Source: Planococcus circulans
Lineage (GTDB): Bacteria > Bacillota > Bacilli > Bacillales_A > Planococcaceae
Assembly (NCBI RefSeq): GCF_020023385.1
Contig: NZ_JAIQCL010000005.1
Location: 203,338-267,337 of the forward strand
Direction: 5' to 3'
DNA length: 64,000 bases
Both the position numbers and the translations under genes were made by a program. Under the pieces are notes generated by a model that saw nothing but the letters and a program-made list of their open reading frames with translations, did not search any database and was not told where the DNA came from. Shown here one piece after another: positions 18,039 to 27,412 of the stretch (positions within the stretch are counted from its first letter, which is position 1; each line of letters opens with the position of its first letter).

Positions 18039-18812
18039 TTAAATAACCTTCGCTTCGTTGCGCAGCAATCCTACCAGTTCTGTTACCTGGTTGGAGATGT
18101 CGCCTTCAAGAATACGGCCAGCCGCTTTTTTCGGTGGCAGGTAGATTTCGATTGTTTCTGTTTTCGCTTCTACATCGTCTTCTTCGATATCCAAATCATC
18201 CAGTTCCAATTCTTCAAGCGGCTTTTTCTTCGCTTTCATGATTCCTGGAAGTGATGGATAACGCGGCTCGTTCAAGCCCTGCTGAGCTGTTACCAGAAGC
18301 GGCAATGATGTTTCCAATTCTTCCGCATCCCCTTCGATATCGCGGACGATGGTAACCGTTTCGCCTTCAATGCTCAGGCTGGTGATCGTTGTGACATAGT
18401 TGATGCCAAGCAAATCAGCAACACGTGGTCCGACTTGGCCGGATCCGCCGTCGATTGCTACGTTACCCGCTAAAATCAAATCAGCTTCTTTGTCTTTTAA
18501 ATATTCAGCCAGTATGTACGCAGAAGTAAACTGGTCCATTTCTTCTATATCGTCTTCCGTGTTGATCAAGACCGCTTTGTCAGCGCCCATTGCAAGAGCT
18601 GTACGAAGCTGCTTCTCAGCCTCGTCGCTGCCGATTGTGACTACTGTCACTTCGCCGCCGTGTGCATCACGGACTGTGATTGCTTCTTCAATTGCGTATT
18701 CATCGTATGGATTGATGATGAATTCCGCGCCGTCTTCCTGGATTTGTCCACCTGAAACGACAATTTTCTCTTCTGTGTCAAACGTACGTTTTACCAATAC
18801 ATAAATGTTCAT
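18039..18812 (-). CDS. etfB: Electron transfer flavoprotein beta subunit
   Basis: AMP-binding partner of EtfA. The 257 residues contain the ETF beta signature region around 105-165 (LILAGNVAIDGGSGQVGPRVADLLGI, as two adjoining motifs) and the MNIYVLVKRTFDTEEKI opening. It ends with an acidic stretch near 205-222. It is the third gene after fadR-fadB and is read with them; the stop is followed by repeats before etfA. Confidence 0.96.
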   Translation of the reverse strand: MNIYVLVKRTFDTEEKIVVSGGQIQEDGAEFIINPYDEYAIEEAITVRDAHGGEVTVVTIGSDEAEKQLRTALAMGADKAVLINTEDDIEEMDQFTSAYILAEYLKDKEADLILAGNVAIDGGSGQVGPRVADLLGINYVTTITSLSIEGETVTIVRDIEGDAEELETSLPLLVTAQQGLNEPRYPSLPGIMKAKKKPLEELELDDLDIEEDDVEAKTETIEIYLPPKKAAGRILEGDISNQVTELVGLLRNEAKVI

Positions 18813-18832
18813 GAACGTAAACCTCCCAAGTA

Positions 18833-19606
18833 TTATTTCCCTTTAAATTGTGCTTCACGTTTTTCCAGAAATGCCTGGATTCCTTCTTTTGCATCCTCCG
18901 AAACAAAAACAGTTCCAAAAGATGCAGCTTCAGCATCTACACCTTCATGATAAGACGCAGGCTTTGTGTACTGCAGCATCTGAATAGCCGCCTTCACAGA
19001 AACTGGACTTTTCTTCGCAATCTTGCGCGCGATTGAAAGCGTTTCCGAAAGTAGGTCTTCTTCTGCATAAGCACGGTTAGCCAAACCATATTGAGCAGCT
19101 TCCGTTCCGGAGATCGGATCGCTCGTCAACAGCATCTCTGCTGCCTTCGCTGCCCCTACATATCTCGGCAGGCGCTGTGTTCCAGCAAAACCGGGAATCA
19201 ACCCTAGTTGAAGCTCCGGTAATCCCAGTTTAGCATTTTCAGTAACAAATCGCATGTGGCAACTCATTGCCAATTCCAAGCCGCCGCCTAAAGCCGCTCC
19301 ATGGATCGCCGCGATGACTGGCTTATGGAAAGTTTCGACTCGTTCAAATACTTCCTGGCCACTCGCTGATAATTTTGAAAATTCTTCTCCTGAAGATACT
19401 TGCGTAAACTCCTTGATGTCAGCCCCTGCAGAAAAGAACCTTCCTTCTCCGTGCAGGACGATGACGCGAACCTCTTCATCATTCTCCACTTGGTTCAACA
19501 ATTCATCGACTTCCAAAATGAGTGAACGCGACAGTGCATTTGCCGGTGGACGATTAATCGTCGCGACAGCTACTCCATCTTCTTTTTTCCAACTGATAAA
19601 TTCCAT
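18833..19606 (-). CDS. fadB: Enoyl-CoA hydratase (FadB-type crotonase)
   Basis: Hydrates 2-enoyl-CoA in beta-oxidation. A 257-residue crotonase: oxyanion-hole motifs [10 protein letters not shown] and [13 protein letters not shown], with catalytic glutamates in GGGLELA and [13 protein letters not shown]. Context supports fatty-acid degradation: fadR lies 17 bases upstream and etfB follows. This is the gene called ysiB/fadB in B. subtilis, a single-domain hydratase, not the fused E. coli FadB. Confidence 0.92.
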   Translation of the reverse strand: MEFISWKKEDGVAVATINRPPANALSRSLILEVDELLNQVENDEEVRVIVLHGEGRFFSAGADIKEFTQVSSGEEFSKLSASGQEVFERVETFHKPVIAAIHGAALGGGLELAMSCHMRFVTENAKLGLPELQLGLIPGFAGTQRLPRYVGAAKAAEMLLTSDPISGTEAAQYGLANRAYAEEDLLSETLSIARKIAKKSPVSVKAAIQMLQYTKPASYHEGVDAEAASFGTVFVSEDAKEGIQAFLEKREAQFKGK

Positions 19607-19623
19607 CCAATGAGCCCCTTCCC

Positions 19624-20208
19624 TTAAGCCTGCATACCTTTCAGCAGCAAACGCTGAACTTGTGGTGCGAGTTCGACTAAATCATATTTATGATCATTCA
19701 TGACCCATGTAGTGATGGTCTCATCCATTGTACCAAAAACCATCTGTCTGGCTAAACGAATATCCATTGCTGCATCAAATTCGCCATCTTCCATGCCTTT
19801 GACCAGAATCTTGTCCATCAACTTCAAATATTCACGCAGTACATTATTGATCTTCATACGAATTTCGTAATTTGACTGCCGTAATTCAAGCTGTGTGACG
19901 ATCGCCAGATGGATGTCACTGGCCAATAATTCAAAGTGGCTTTCAATCATAAGGCCGAGCTTGGTCGATGCATCCAGGTCGCGGGAGATGATTTGTTCCA
20001 GCTTACTGACGAACACGCCCATCTTTTCCTGAAATACAGAGATCAGGATGTCTTCTTTGTTTTTGAAATACAAATAGATCGTTCCGTCGGCCACACCTGC
20101 CTGTTTGGCTATTTTCGAGACCTGCGCCTGATGGTAGCCATTTTCAGCGATGACAATAACTGCCGCATCAATGATTTGCTTATATTTCGGCTTATCTTTT
20201 TTTACCAA
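19624..20208 (-). CDS. fadR: TetR-family fatty-acid degradation repressor FadR
   Basis: A TetR repressor of beta-oxidation genes, released by long-chain acyl-CoA. The N-terminal HTH reads [20 protein letters not shown], then [19 protein letters not shown], nearly the Bacillus FadR sequence. The start is a TTG at 20206-20208 preceded by GGTGG; it gives 194 residues, the size of B. subtilis FadR. A longer in-frame reading from an ATG upstream would translate the operator palindrome and is rejected. The gene is very probably autoregulated through that palindrome. Confidence 0.93.
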   Translation of the reverse strand: MVKKDKPKYKQIIDAAVIVIAENGYHQAQVSKIAKQAGVADGTIYLYFKNKEDILISVFQEKMGVFVSKLEQIISRDLDASTKLGLMIESHFELLASDIHLAIVTQLELRQSNYEIRMKINNVLREYLKLMDKILVKGMEDGEFDAAMDIRLARQMVFGTMDETITTWVMNDHKYDLVELAPQVQRLLLKGMQA

Positions 20209-20227
20209 GTTGTCACCACCCAAAAAA

Positions 20228-20267
20228 ATATGAAAATATGAATGGCGATTCATTCATATTTTCATAT
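20228..20267. promoter_or_regulatory. FadR operator palindrome
   Basis: Two perfect 17-base inverted arms (ATATGAAAATATGAATG and CATTCATATTTTCATAT) surround a six-base centre. The core TGAATGG..ATTCATTCA matches the TGAATGA-type box of Bacillus FadR. It overlaps the fadR -10 element, so bound FadR would block its own transcription. Confidence 0.85.
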
Positions 20268-20292
20268 TATAGTTTATTCGTTAAAGTGTCAA
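20266..20292 (-). promoter_or_regulatory. Promoter of fadR-fadB-etfB
   Basis: TTGACA, 15 bases, TATAAT on the minus strand. The spacing is short but both hexamers are perfect. It overlaps the FadR operator. Confidence 0.65.
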
Positions 20293-20304
20293 GTTTTTAT
20301 CCGA

Positions 20305-21996
20305 TTACGATGTGATTGCTTCGTCTTGCTTAGCGATCTCTTCATCCACCAACGAACGGCGCAGGATTTTTCCGACTGCAGTTTTCGGCAGTTCTTTGCG
20401 GAACTCATAAATACGCGGCACTTTAAATGAAGCTAAATGCTCCCGGCAGTACGTATTGAATTCTTCTTCTGTTACATTATAGCCTTCTTTCAGCACAATG
20501 TATGCTTTTACCGTTTCACCGCGATACGGATCCGGGATACCGGCAACTACACATTCCTGCACGGCTTCGTGCTCATACAACACTTCTTCGATTTCGCGCG
20601 GATAAATATTGAAACCACCTGCGATGATCATATCTTTTTTGCGGTCGACGATAAAGAAATGGCCTTCATCATCCATATAGCCAAGGTCACCAGTCAGCAA
20701 CCAGCCATCTACAATTGTAGCAGCGGTTTCTTCGGGTTTATTCCAATAGCCTTTCATCACTTGAGGGCCTTTAATGGCAATTTCACCGATTTCACCGTTC
20801 GGCACGGGATTCGTCGTACCTGTCTGGAAAATCTTGCAGTCGGTATCCGGATACGGTAAGCCGATCGAACCTTTCGTCCGCTCTCCCCATACCAAATTCG
20901 AATGGGTAACCGGAGACGTTTCCGTTAATCCATAGCCTTCCACCAGTTTTCCGCCAGTCAGCTTTTCGAACTTTTCCTGTACTTCCGCTGGAAGAGGCGC
21001 CGAACCGCTTAGGCATGCTTCAATTGAAGACAAGTCATATTTGCCGATATCGGGGTGGTTCATCAATCCGATATATAGAGTTGGGGCTCCCGGGAAAAGA
21101 GTCGGTTTTTGTTTGTTGATGGTCTTCAAGGCCGTTTCCGGATCGAACTTCGGCAACAGCACCATCTTATTGCCTTGCATAACGGATAGGATCAACACCG
21201 TCGTTAAACCATAGACATGGAATAACGGGATGATTCCGATGATGGTCTCTTCGCCGTCTGTGGTTTTATACAGCCAGCTGTCGCACATCGTCGCATTTGA
21301 AATGATGTTCTTATGCGTCAGCATAACGCCTTTCGGCGAGCCTGTAGTGCCTCCTGTATATTGCAGCAAAGCCAAGTCTTCTTCAAAGTCAAATGGAGTT
21401 TCCTTAACAGTCGGTTGAGCAGTTTTCATGATTTCAGTGAACAGGTGATTAATGCCTCTGTGCTCGACTTTTACGGTCATGCCATACTGTTTTTTCTGAA
21501 TGAATGGATAGACCAGATTTTTCGGGAATGTCAGGTAATCCTTGATGCCCGTGACGATGACATTTTCCAGATCCGTTTCCTTCAATACCTTCGAAATCCG
21601 AGGGAATAAAATGTCCAAGCCGATAATAGCTTTTGCACCTGAATCCTTCATCTGGTAGGCGATCTCTCGCTCCGTATATAACGGGTTTGTCATGACGACA
21701 ACGCCTCCCGCATAAAGGATTCCGTAAAAGCTGATAACCGCCTGAGGACAGTTCGGCAGCATGATCGAAACTCTATCGCCTTTCTTGATGCCCAGTTTTT
21801 GAAGGTAGTTGGCGAACTTCATGGAAGATTGATAAAGTTCTTCATATGAAAGTTCCTTCCCCATAAAATGGATCGCCACTTTTTGTGGGAATTTTTCATA
21901 AGCTTTTGTTAAATATTCCTGTACAGGCATACTTGGGTATTCGAGCGTATGCGGAACTTCCGGTGGATAATGTGCAAGCCAAGGCTTTTCTGTCAT
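20305..21996 (-). CDS. lcfA: Long-chain-fatty-acid--CoA ligase
   Basis: Activates fatty acids with ATP and CoA at the membrane face. The 563-residue ANL enzyme has the P-loop YTGGTTGSPKGVM, GYGLTETSP, the hinge region DRKKDMIIAGGFNIYPREIEE and the C-terminal catalytic Lys in LPKTAVGKILRR. The ATG follows AGGAGG. It is the first gene of the lcfA-fadR-fadB-etfB-etfA cluster of B. subtilis. Its promoter carries a cre box rather than a visible FadR palindrome. Confidence 0.95.
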   Translation of the reverse strand: MTEKPWLAHYPPEVPHTLEYPSMPVQEYLTKAYEKFPQKVAIHFMGKELSYEELYQSSMKFANYLQKLGIKKGDRVSIMLPNCPQAVISFYGILYAGGVVVMTNPLYTEREIAYQMKDSGAKAIIGLDILFPRISKVLKETDLENVIVTGIKDYLTFPKNLVYPFIQKKQYGMTVKVEHRGINHLFTEIMKTAQPTVKETPFDFEEDLALLQYTGGTTGSPKGVMLTHKNIISNATMCDSWLYKTTDGEETIIGIIPLFHVYGLTTVLILSVMQGNKMVLLPKFDPETALKTINKQKPTLFPGAPTLYIGLMNHPDIGKYDLSSIEACLSGSAPLPAEVQEKFEKLTGGKLVEGYGLTETSPVTHSNLVWGERTKGSIGLPYPDTDCKIFQTGTTNPVPNGEIGEIAIKGPQVMKGYWNKPEETAATIVDGWLLTGDLGYMDDEGHFFIVDRKKDMIIAGGFNIYPREIEEVLYEHEAVQECVVAGIPDPYRGETVKAYIVLKEGYNVTEEEFNTYCREHLASFKVPRIYEFRKELPKTAVGKILRRSLVDEEIAKQDEAITS

Positions 21997-22047
21997 TCTT
22001 TAGACCTCCTATTTTTTTTTAGAATCGTGCGAATATTCCTATTTTTA

Positions 22048-22076
22048 ATTATAGAGTTAAATGATACCGCTTTCAA
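22048..22076 (-). promoter_or_regulatory. Sigma-A promoter of lcfA
   Basis: TTGAAA, 17 bases, TATAAT on the minus strand, about 50 bases upstream of the lcfA start. Confidence 0.82.
22062..22076 (-). promoter_or_regulatory. CcpA catabolite-responsive element on the lcfA promoter
   Basis: TTGAAAGCGGTATCA matches WTGNAARCGNWWWCA at every position. It covers the -35 hexamer, so CcpA would repress fatty-acid use when sugars are present, as reported for the B. subtilis fad genes. Confidence 0.82.
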
Positions 22077-22192
22077 ACTTTATTTTTATAAGTTGAATAT
22101 AAATTTTAAAAGATGGATTGTATGTGTCTTAAATTCAAGAACTTTCCTTTTCATTTCCTGGCGATCGATAAGAATATAAATTTACTCCAACA

Positions 22193-22216
22193 AAAAAGCC
22201 AGCTCAAAGGCTGGCT
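22193..22216 (-). terminator. Terminator of the mutS2-yshE unit
   Basis: AGCCAGC/GCTGGCT stem with a five-base loop and TTTTTT on the minus strand, just after the 26-codon ORF. Confidence 0.85.
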
Positions 22217-22223
22217 CTGTCCA

Positions 22224-22304
22224 TTAGAAAATGAACAGAAAGATGACTCCCACAATCAAAAAGATTGCACAAAAGACGAAAAGAATCTTAATAAGGTTTT
22301 CCAC
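22224..22304 (-). CDS. 26-residue single-pass membrane peptide
   Basis: GTG start at 22302-22304, nine bases after AGGAG, reading ENLIKILFVFCAIFLIVGVI and ending LFIF before TAA. Almost the whole peptide is one hydrophobic helix with a charged N-terminus. Its ribosome site overlaps the yshE stop and a terminator follows directly, so it looks like the last gene of that transcript. I do not recognise it; it could be a subunit-like partner of YshE. Confidence is limited by its size. Confidence 0.45.
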   Translation of the reverse strand: MENLIKILFVFCAIFLIVGVIFLFIF

Positions 22305-22316
22305 GACATCCAACTC

Positions 22317-22730
22317 CTATTGAATACTGGCTCCGATGACAAACGACAAACCGACAGAGATGGTCATTGAGATAAAACCGACAGAACGGTTATCCTGTTC
22401 AATTTCATCATCCACTTTAAATTTAGGTGTCAGGAACTCAAACAGAATATAGGCGAAAATCAGTAAGGTAAAACCGAATAATCCCCAACCGATCATTTCA
22501 AACAAAGAGTTATGCTGTTCGATGGAAAACCGGAAGATATTGGTCACGCCAAAAATCTTTCCGCCTGTCGCCATCGCCACTGCAAGATTCCCTTTTTTGA
22601 TTTGTTCCCAGTTATTATATTTTGTCACCATTTCAAAAATCACCATGGCGACGATCAAGCACAATACCACCACACTGAAATAGCCGGCTGACTCCACCAG
22701 CGGGTGTGTCCAAAATCCAGTCTCTGTCAT
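22317..22730 (-). CDS. yshE: DUF350-family membrane protein (YshE-like)
   Basis: A 137-residue protein with four hydrophobic segments (about 15-32, 47-60, 73-93 and 118-135) and a charged cytoplasmic loop NNWEQIKKGN that marks the DUF350 family. Function unknown. Its position between mutS2 and lcfA equals yshE of B. subtilis. The start is 24 bases from the mutS2 stop, so the two are probably cotranscribed. Confidence 0.8.
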   Translation of the reverse strand: MTETGFWTHPLVESAGYFSVVVLCLIVAMVIFEMVTKYNNWEQIKKGNLAVAMATGGKIFGVTNIFRFSIEQHNSLFEMIGWGLFGFTLLIFAYILFEFLTPKFKVDDEIEQDNRSVGFISMTISVGLSFVIGASIQ

Positions 22731-22753
22731 TTCTTATGCTCCTCTGCGGAAAC

Positions 22754-25114
22754 TTACTTTAATTCGGCGACGGTCACACCCGAGCCGCCTTCACCTGCTT
22801 CACCAAAACGATAATTTTTCACTCGTGGATGTTTTTTCAAATACTGCTGGACGCCTTGGCGCAGTGCACCCGTCCCTTTTCCATGAATGATCGAAACTTG
22901 ATGATAGTTTGATAATAACGCATCATCAAGGTATTTTTCAACACGTGCAAGTGCATCTTCATAGCGTTCACCACGTAAATCGAGTTCCATCTTCACATGG
23001 CTGTCCCGGTCTTTCAATGTCGCCATGGTCCGCGTTTCTTTCTGCTTTTCCGGTTTGGTATAAGACAAGTCGGATTCAGGCAATTTCATCTTCAAAATGC
23101 CGATTTGAACAATCCACTCATTTTTGGAAACTTTCTCGACCAAGGTCCCTTTTTGGCCGAATGAAATCACTTTGACTTCGTCATTGGCTTTCAAGGGCTT
23201 CGCCGCATTGTCTTTCGCCGCTTTTTTCAGGATGCGGTTTTCCGGCATGGCGTTTTCGAGGCGTTTCTTCGCGTCGATCAGTTCATGTTCTTTTACGGAA
23301 GAACTTTGATTCAGCTGCATTTTACGCAGATCCGAGATGACAGCTTCTGCTTCTGCTCTGGCTTCTTCGACAATTTTACGCGCCTTTTCTTTCGCTTTTT
23401 CTTCCAGCCGTTCTTTTTGCTGCTCATATTCTACTAATTGCTGAGCCAGCTCTTTTTTCAGCTGTTCCGATTGGGATAGAACCTCTTTGGTCCGCTCGGC
23501 GTCCTGCTCTGCTTCACGGCGGCTCTTCTCGAGCGAGGCGATCATCGAATCGACGGCTTTGCTGTCAGTTCCCGTAAAGCTCTTGGCATGTTTGATGATA
23601 TGCTCCGGCAAACCGAGGCGTTTGGAGATTTCGAAGGCATTGCTTCGGCCAGGAACACCGATCAATAGACGATAGGTCGGGCTCAATGTCTCCACATCAA
23701 ATTCCACGCTGGCATTCGCCACGCCCGGCCGGTTAAAGCCATATGCCTTCAATTCAGGATAATGCGTCGTCGCAATGACGCGTGCACCTCTGCCATGGAC
23801 TTCATCCAATAACGAAATGGCCAGCGCTGCACCTTCCTGCGGATCCGTTCCCGCTCCCAGTTCATCGAAGATAACCAGTGAATTCTCATCGAACTTGGTC
23901 AGGATGTCAACGATGTTGACCATATGGGAAGAAAAAGTACTAAGGCTTTGCTCAATTGACTGTTCGTCTCCGATATCTGCGAAAATCTGATCGAATACCG
24001 CCAACTCCGAACCGTCGAGTGCAGGTACTGGAAGTCCGGATTGAGCCATCAATGTCGACAGTCCCACAGTCTTCAAGGTTACCGTCTTCCCACCTGTATT
24101 CGGCCCCGTTATGACGATTGCGGTAATATCTCCACCGAATTCGATGTCATTCGGCACGACTTCGTCTTTCGGAATCAATGGATGGCGGGCTTTCCGCAAG
24201 TTGATATAGCCTTCTGTGTTCATCGTCGGCTTAGTGCCTCTATGGGCTGCACCGTATTTTGCTTTTGCCAGGATCAAATCGATTTCACCCAGCACTTCAA
24301 CCAAATTGAATAATTCATGGGCAACTTCCTGCACTTGCGCTGAAAGCATGAGCAGGATCCGATCGATTTCTTCTTTTTCCTTCATCTTCAGGCGGCGCAC
24401 TTCATTGTTTGCCTGTACAACTGCATCCGGTTCGATGAACAAGGTCTGCCCTGAAGAAGATTGGTCATGCACGATACCGCCGTAATGGTTGCGGTATTCC
24501 TGTTTGACCGGGATGACGAAACGGTCATTGCGTATCGTGACAATCGAATCCGACAACATTTTCGATGCATTTTTTCCACGCACCAGACTTTCCAGGCGTT
24601 CCCGTACGCGGCTCTCCTGTGTCCGCAATTGCTGACGGATCGAGCGCAGTTCTGAACTGGCGCTGTCCAAGACCCCACCATTGTCATCAATACAGACATT
24701 GATGGCGTGTTCAAGAGCTGTCAGAATCGGCATCGATTCTTTCTTCTCCAGAAAATGCGGAATCTGAATCACCGCTTCTTCCTGAATACTTTCGAAAAAC
24801 TGGCGCAGGATGCGGCTCGCTCGGATGGTCGATGAAACTTCCATCAATTCCATTGGGCTTAGGCTTCCGCCGATTTGTGCTCTTCGTGCATGCAGGCGGA
24901 TATCGAAGATCCCGCCCATCGGCACATTGTTTTTAACACGCAATACTTGGGCGCCTTCGTCCATCTCTTCGAGCAGCCGGTTGACTTCATTGATGTCTGT
25001 GGATGGCAAAAGCTTATCCACATGGGCTTTTCCGAGTGACGAAGTACAGAAACGTGCCACTTCATCGCGGATTTTATAAAATTCAAGTGTTCTTAATGCG
25101 CGCTCTGCGATCAT
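22754..25114 (-). CDS. mutS2: MutS2 ATPase/nuclease with Smr domain
   Basis: A 786-residue MutS homologue without the mismatch-recognition domain; in Gram-positives it limits recombination and rescues collided ribosomes. The core and clamp are followed by the ATPase (Walker [14 protein letters not shown] near 335, [28 protein letters not shown]), a long coiled coil at about 510-630 ([20 protein letters not shown]) and a C-terminal Smr nuclease domain ([21 protein letters not shown]). The ATG follows AGGAGG. A 532-base repeat-filled gap separates it from polX. Confidence 0.96.
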   Translation of the reverse strand: MIAERALRTLEFYKIRDEVARFCTSSLGKAHVDKLLPSTDINEVNRLLEEMDEGAQVLRVKNNVPMGGIFDIRLHARRAQIGGSLSPMELMEVSSTIRASRILRQFFESIQEEAVIQIPHFLEKKESMPILTALEHAINVCIDDNGGVLDSASSELRSIRQQLRTQESRVRERLESLVRGKNASKMLSDSIVTIRNDRFVIPVKQEYRNHYGGIVHDQSSSGQTLFIEPDAVVQANNEVRRLKMKEKEEIDRILLMLSAQVQEVAHELFNLVEVLGEIDLILAKAKYGAAHRGTKPTMNTEGYINLRKARHPLIPKDEVVPNDIEFGGDITAIVITGPNTGGKTVTLKTVGLSTLMAQSGLPVPALDGSELAVFDQIFADIGDEQSIEQSLSTFSSHMVNIVDILTKFDENSLVIFDELGAGTDPQEGAALAISLLDEVHGRGARVIATTHYPELKAYGFNRPGVANASVEFDVETLSPTYRLLIGVPGRSNAFEISKRLGLPEHIIKHAKSFTGTDSKAVDSMIASLEKSRREAEQDAERTKEVLSQSEQLKKELAQQLVEYEQQKERLEEKAKEKARKIVEEARAEAEAVISDLRKMQLNQSSSVKEHELIDAKKRLENAMPENRILKKAAKDNAAKPLKANDEVKVISFGQKGTLVEKVSKNEWIVQIGILKMKLPESDLSYTKPEKQKETRTMATLKDRDSHVKMELDLRGERYEDALARVEKYLDDALLSNYHQVSIIHGKGTGALRQGVQQYLKKHPRVKNYRFGEAGEGGSGVTVAELK

Positions 25115-25240
25115 TGAAGAACCTCCTAACGTTTCAGATAAATTGATAATGATATTGCAAAAGATAACTCTGCTTCAATTAGACGAAGCGATATAAGTTG
25201 AACTTATGAATTTTCTTTTTAACTTAATAAGAGTGAATTA

Positions 25241-25441
25241 ACGAAGAAAGTGCTCAAGGCTGATGCTTTCCGCGGACGAAGCGCTGAGCCTCCTCGTCGC
25301 AAGCTCCTGCGGGGTCTCATCACTCAGCTCTTCCGCAGGAAAGGCATTGGTCGAAGCCTGCTGAGACCAAGTCTTTGCGACGAAGCTAGCGCAGCGATGC
25401 AGGAGCACATCTCTGCCCTTCACCGCCTTGCACCCTTTCTT
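25241..25441. repeat. Intergenic repeat family C, copy 2
   Basis: Read on the minus strand it shares GATGAGACCCCGCAGGAGC, GACGAGGAGGCTCAGCGC and CCGCGGAAAGC with copy 1. It is longer, with an extra 60 or so bases at one end. Confidence 0.65.
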
Positions 25442-25468
25442 CTAATCGTCTTCACTAACAGATCAACA

Positions 25469-25599
25469 GAATATGAAGCAAACCAGCGGAGACTCCCGCG
25501 GGAGCAGTGCAACGACATACAAGAAATCCACTCGGGCGTTTAGCCCGAGTTAGTTCGGTGCAAGCTCATAGGAAAGCGGAGCTGGTTTATGGAATATCC
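25469..25599. repeat. Intergenic repeat family B, copy 2 (inverted)
   Basis: On the minus strand it reads GGATATTCCATAAACCAG, CTCCGCTTTCC, TTGCACCGAACTAACTCGGG and CCCGCGGGAGTCTCC, matching copy 1 block by block. Confidence 0.75.
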
Positions 25600-25646
25600 A
25601 AAACAGAAACGATTCTATTTAAATTATTAGTCCAACTTATATATTT

Positions 25647-27356
25647 TTATTTTTTCTTATTCAAAAATGCTTTGAATTTTTCCAGCGACCATGTATTGAC
25701 GATGGTGTCTTTTTTCAGCCAGGCTTTTTGGGCATGCTTGACACCGGTTTCCATGACTTCCAGGCCTTCGATCGCATGGGCATCCGTATCGATGGCGACA
25801 GGCACACCTTTTTCCTGTGCCATGACCAAATACGGTACTGCAAGATCCAAGCGGTACGGACTGGCGTTCAATTCAACAATTTTGCCGTACTCCTTTGCCC
25901 AATCCAGTATCTGTTCGACATCCGGATCATAGCCTTCGCGCTGTCCGACGATTCTGCCTGTCGGATGTGCAATCATGTGGACATGCGGATTTTTCATGGC
26001 CGTCAAAATGCGATCCATGATCTGTTCCTGCGGTTGCTGGAAACTTGAATGGATGCTGGCAATGACAAAGTCCAATTGTTTCAACATGTCATCATCAAAA
26101 TCCAATGTGGCATCCGGCAAAATATCCATTTCGGTACCTGACAGCACTTCGATTGTCGGGTATTGCCCATTAATTTCACGGATCAGTCCATGCTGCTCGG
26201 TCAACCGTTCCGGCGTCAGGCCGTTTGCAACCTTCAAATACTGTGAATGGTCGGTAATGACCATAAATTGATAGGATTTCGCTACGCAAGCTTCAACCAT
26301 TTCCTTCAATGAATTGGCTCCATCCGACCAGGTTGTATGCATATGCAGATCGCCTTTGATGTCTTCAATCGTCACAAGGTCAGGCAATTCTTCCAATCGG
26401 TCAAGTTCCCGTCCGTCTTCACGCACCGATGGCGGAATGAAAGGCAGGCCGAAATGTGCGAAGAAATCGGGTTCGGATGTAAATGTCGTGACCGTACCAT
26501 CTTCCTGCTCGACGCCGTACTCGGAAATTTTCTTGTTCTGCGATTTCGCCAGCTGCCGCATTCTCACGTTATGATCCTTCGATCCGGTGAAATGATGCAG
26601 CGCGGTGACGAATTCTTCAGGTGCCACTAAACGGAAATCGACGTCAATCGGCTCCAGCACATCCACGGTCACTGAAACTTTCGTGTCTCCCGACGCAATC
26701 GTTTCCTGTACCGGCAAGGCTGCCAGCAATTGCTCTTTTACGCGTGCGGGTTCAGCTGTCGCGATGATGAAGTCCAGATCTTTGCTGGTTTCTTTTGTGC
26801 GGCGGAAACTTCCGGCAACAGAAAACTCGGTGACTTCTGCAATGGTAATCAGAACATCTTCGATGAACGCCACCGTTTCTTCTGTTTTCCAGATTGGCTG
26901 GCGGTCCGGCTTGGTTTCGAAGTCATTCAATTCTTTCAGGATCTTCTCTTCGGATTTCGGGCCAAATCCCGGTAGTTTCTGGATTTCTCCATTCAAACAA
27001 GCGGCCTTTAAGGCTTCCATCGAATCGATGCCCAGTTCCTTGTAAAGTTTGGCAATCTTCTTGCCGCCCATTCCCTGAAGCTTCATCATCGGGACAAGGC
27101 CTTTCGGTACTTCTTCCTGAAGTTCTTCCAGCACCGTGGACTTGCCGTCGTTGATCAGTTCCAGAATGACGTCCCCTGTTCCTTTGCCGATGCCTTTCAG
27201 CTTGGTGACATCTTCGATTTCGTCCAGACTGCGCTGATCCAGTTCAAGCGCCTGTGCGGCTTTTCGGAAAGCCGATACTTTAAACGGGTTTTCCCCTTTA
27301 AGTTCCATGTATAACGCAATTTTCTCAAGCGTTCTGATGATAATCTTCTTATTCAC
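25647..27356 (-). CDS. polX: DNA polymerase/3'-5' exonuclease PolX
   Basis: Family X repair polymerase with an attached PHP nuclease. Of about 569 residues, the first 150 are helix-hairpin-helix (LKGIGKGTGDVI, LQGMGGKKIAKLYKELGI), the middle is the nucleotidyltransferase palm (SVAGSFRRTKETSKDLDFII), and from about 335 a PHP domain with metal motifs GDLHMHTTWSDG, ITDHSQ, EMDIL, IASIHSS and TDAHAIE. The GTG at 27354-27356 (AGGAGG seven bases upstream) seems better than the TTG one codon earlier. It lies between mutS2 and cvpA as in Bacillus. Confidence 0.95.
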   Translation of the reverse strand: MNKKIIIRTLEKIALYMELKGENPFKVSAFRKAAQALELDQRSLDEIEDVTKLKGIGKGTGDVILELINDGKSTVLEELQEEVPKGLVPMMKLQGMGGKKIAKLYKELGIDSMEALKAACLNGEIQKLPGFGPKSEEKILKELNDFETKPDRQPIWKTEETVAFIEDVLITIAEVTEFSVAGSFRRTKETSKDLDFIIATAEPARVKEQLLAALPVQETIASGDTKVSVTVDVLEPIDVDFRLVAPEEFVTALHHFTGSKDHNVRMRQLAKSQNKKISEYGVEQEDGTVTTFTSEPDFFAHFGLPFIPPSVREDGRELDRLEELPDLVTIEDIKGDLHMHTTWSDGANSLKEMVEACVAKSYQFMVITDHSQYLKVANGLTPERLTEQHGLIREINGQYPTIEVLSGTEMDILPDATLDFDDDMLKQLDFVIASIHSSFQQPQEQIMDRILTAMKNPHVHMIAHPTGRIVGQREGYDPDVEQILDWAKEYGKIVELNASPYRLDLAVPYLVMAQEKGVPVAIDTDAHAIEGLEVMETGVKHAQKAWLKKDTIVNTWSLEKFKAFLNKKK

Positions 27357-27378
27357 CAAGAGCCCTCCTCATTTCGAT

Positions 27379-27408
27379 TAAAAAAACTTCCCTCGTAAGA
27401 GAGAAGTT
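27379..27408 (-). terminator. Terminator of zapA-cvpA
   Basis: AACTTCTCTC pairs with GAGGGAAGTT (four-base loop), then TTTTT on the minus strand, immediately after the cvpA stop and before the polX ribosome site. Confidence 0.8.
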
Positions 27409-27412
27409 CCTA

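Larger units (their letters stand above)
25191..25642. repeat. Composite non-coding repeat island between mutS2 and polX
   Basis: A 452-base stretch bounded by ATATAAGTTGAACTTAT and the near-inverse TTAGTCCAACTTATAT. It contains a family C copy (25241-25441) and a family B copy (25469-25599), both inverted relative to the pair at 17706-17998. I see no plausible gene in it. Confidence 0.6.

Noticed and set aside
20209..20253. 15-residue N-terminal extension of FadR
   Set aside because: It would translate the FadR operator, and the TTG start gives the family length with a ribosome site.
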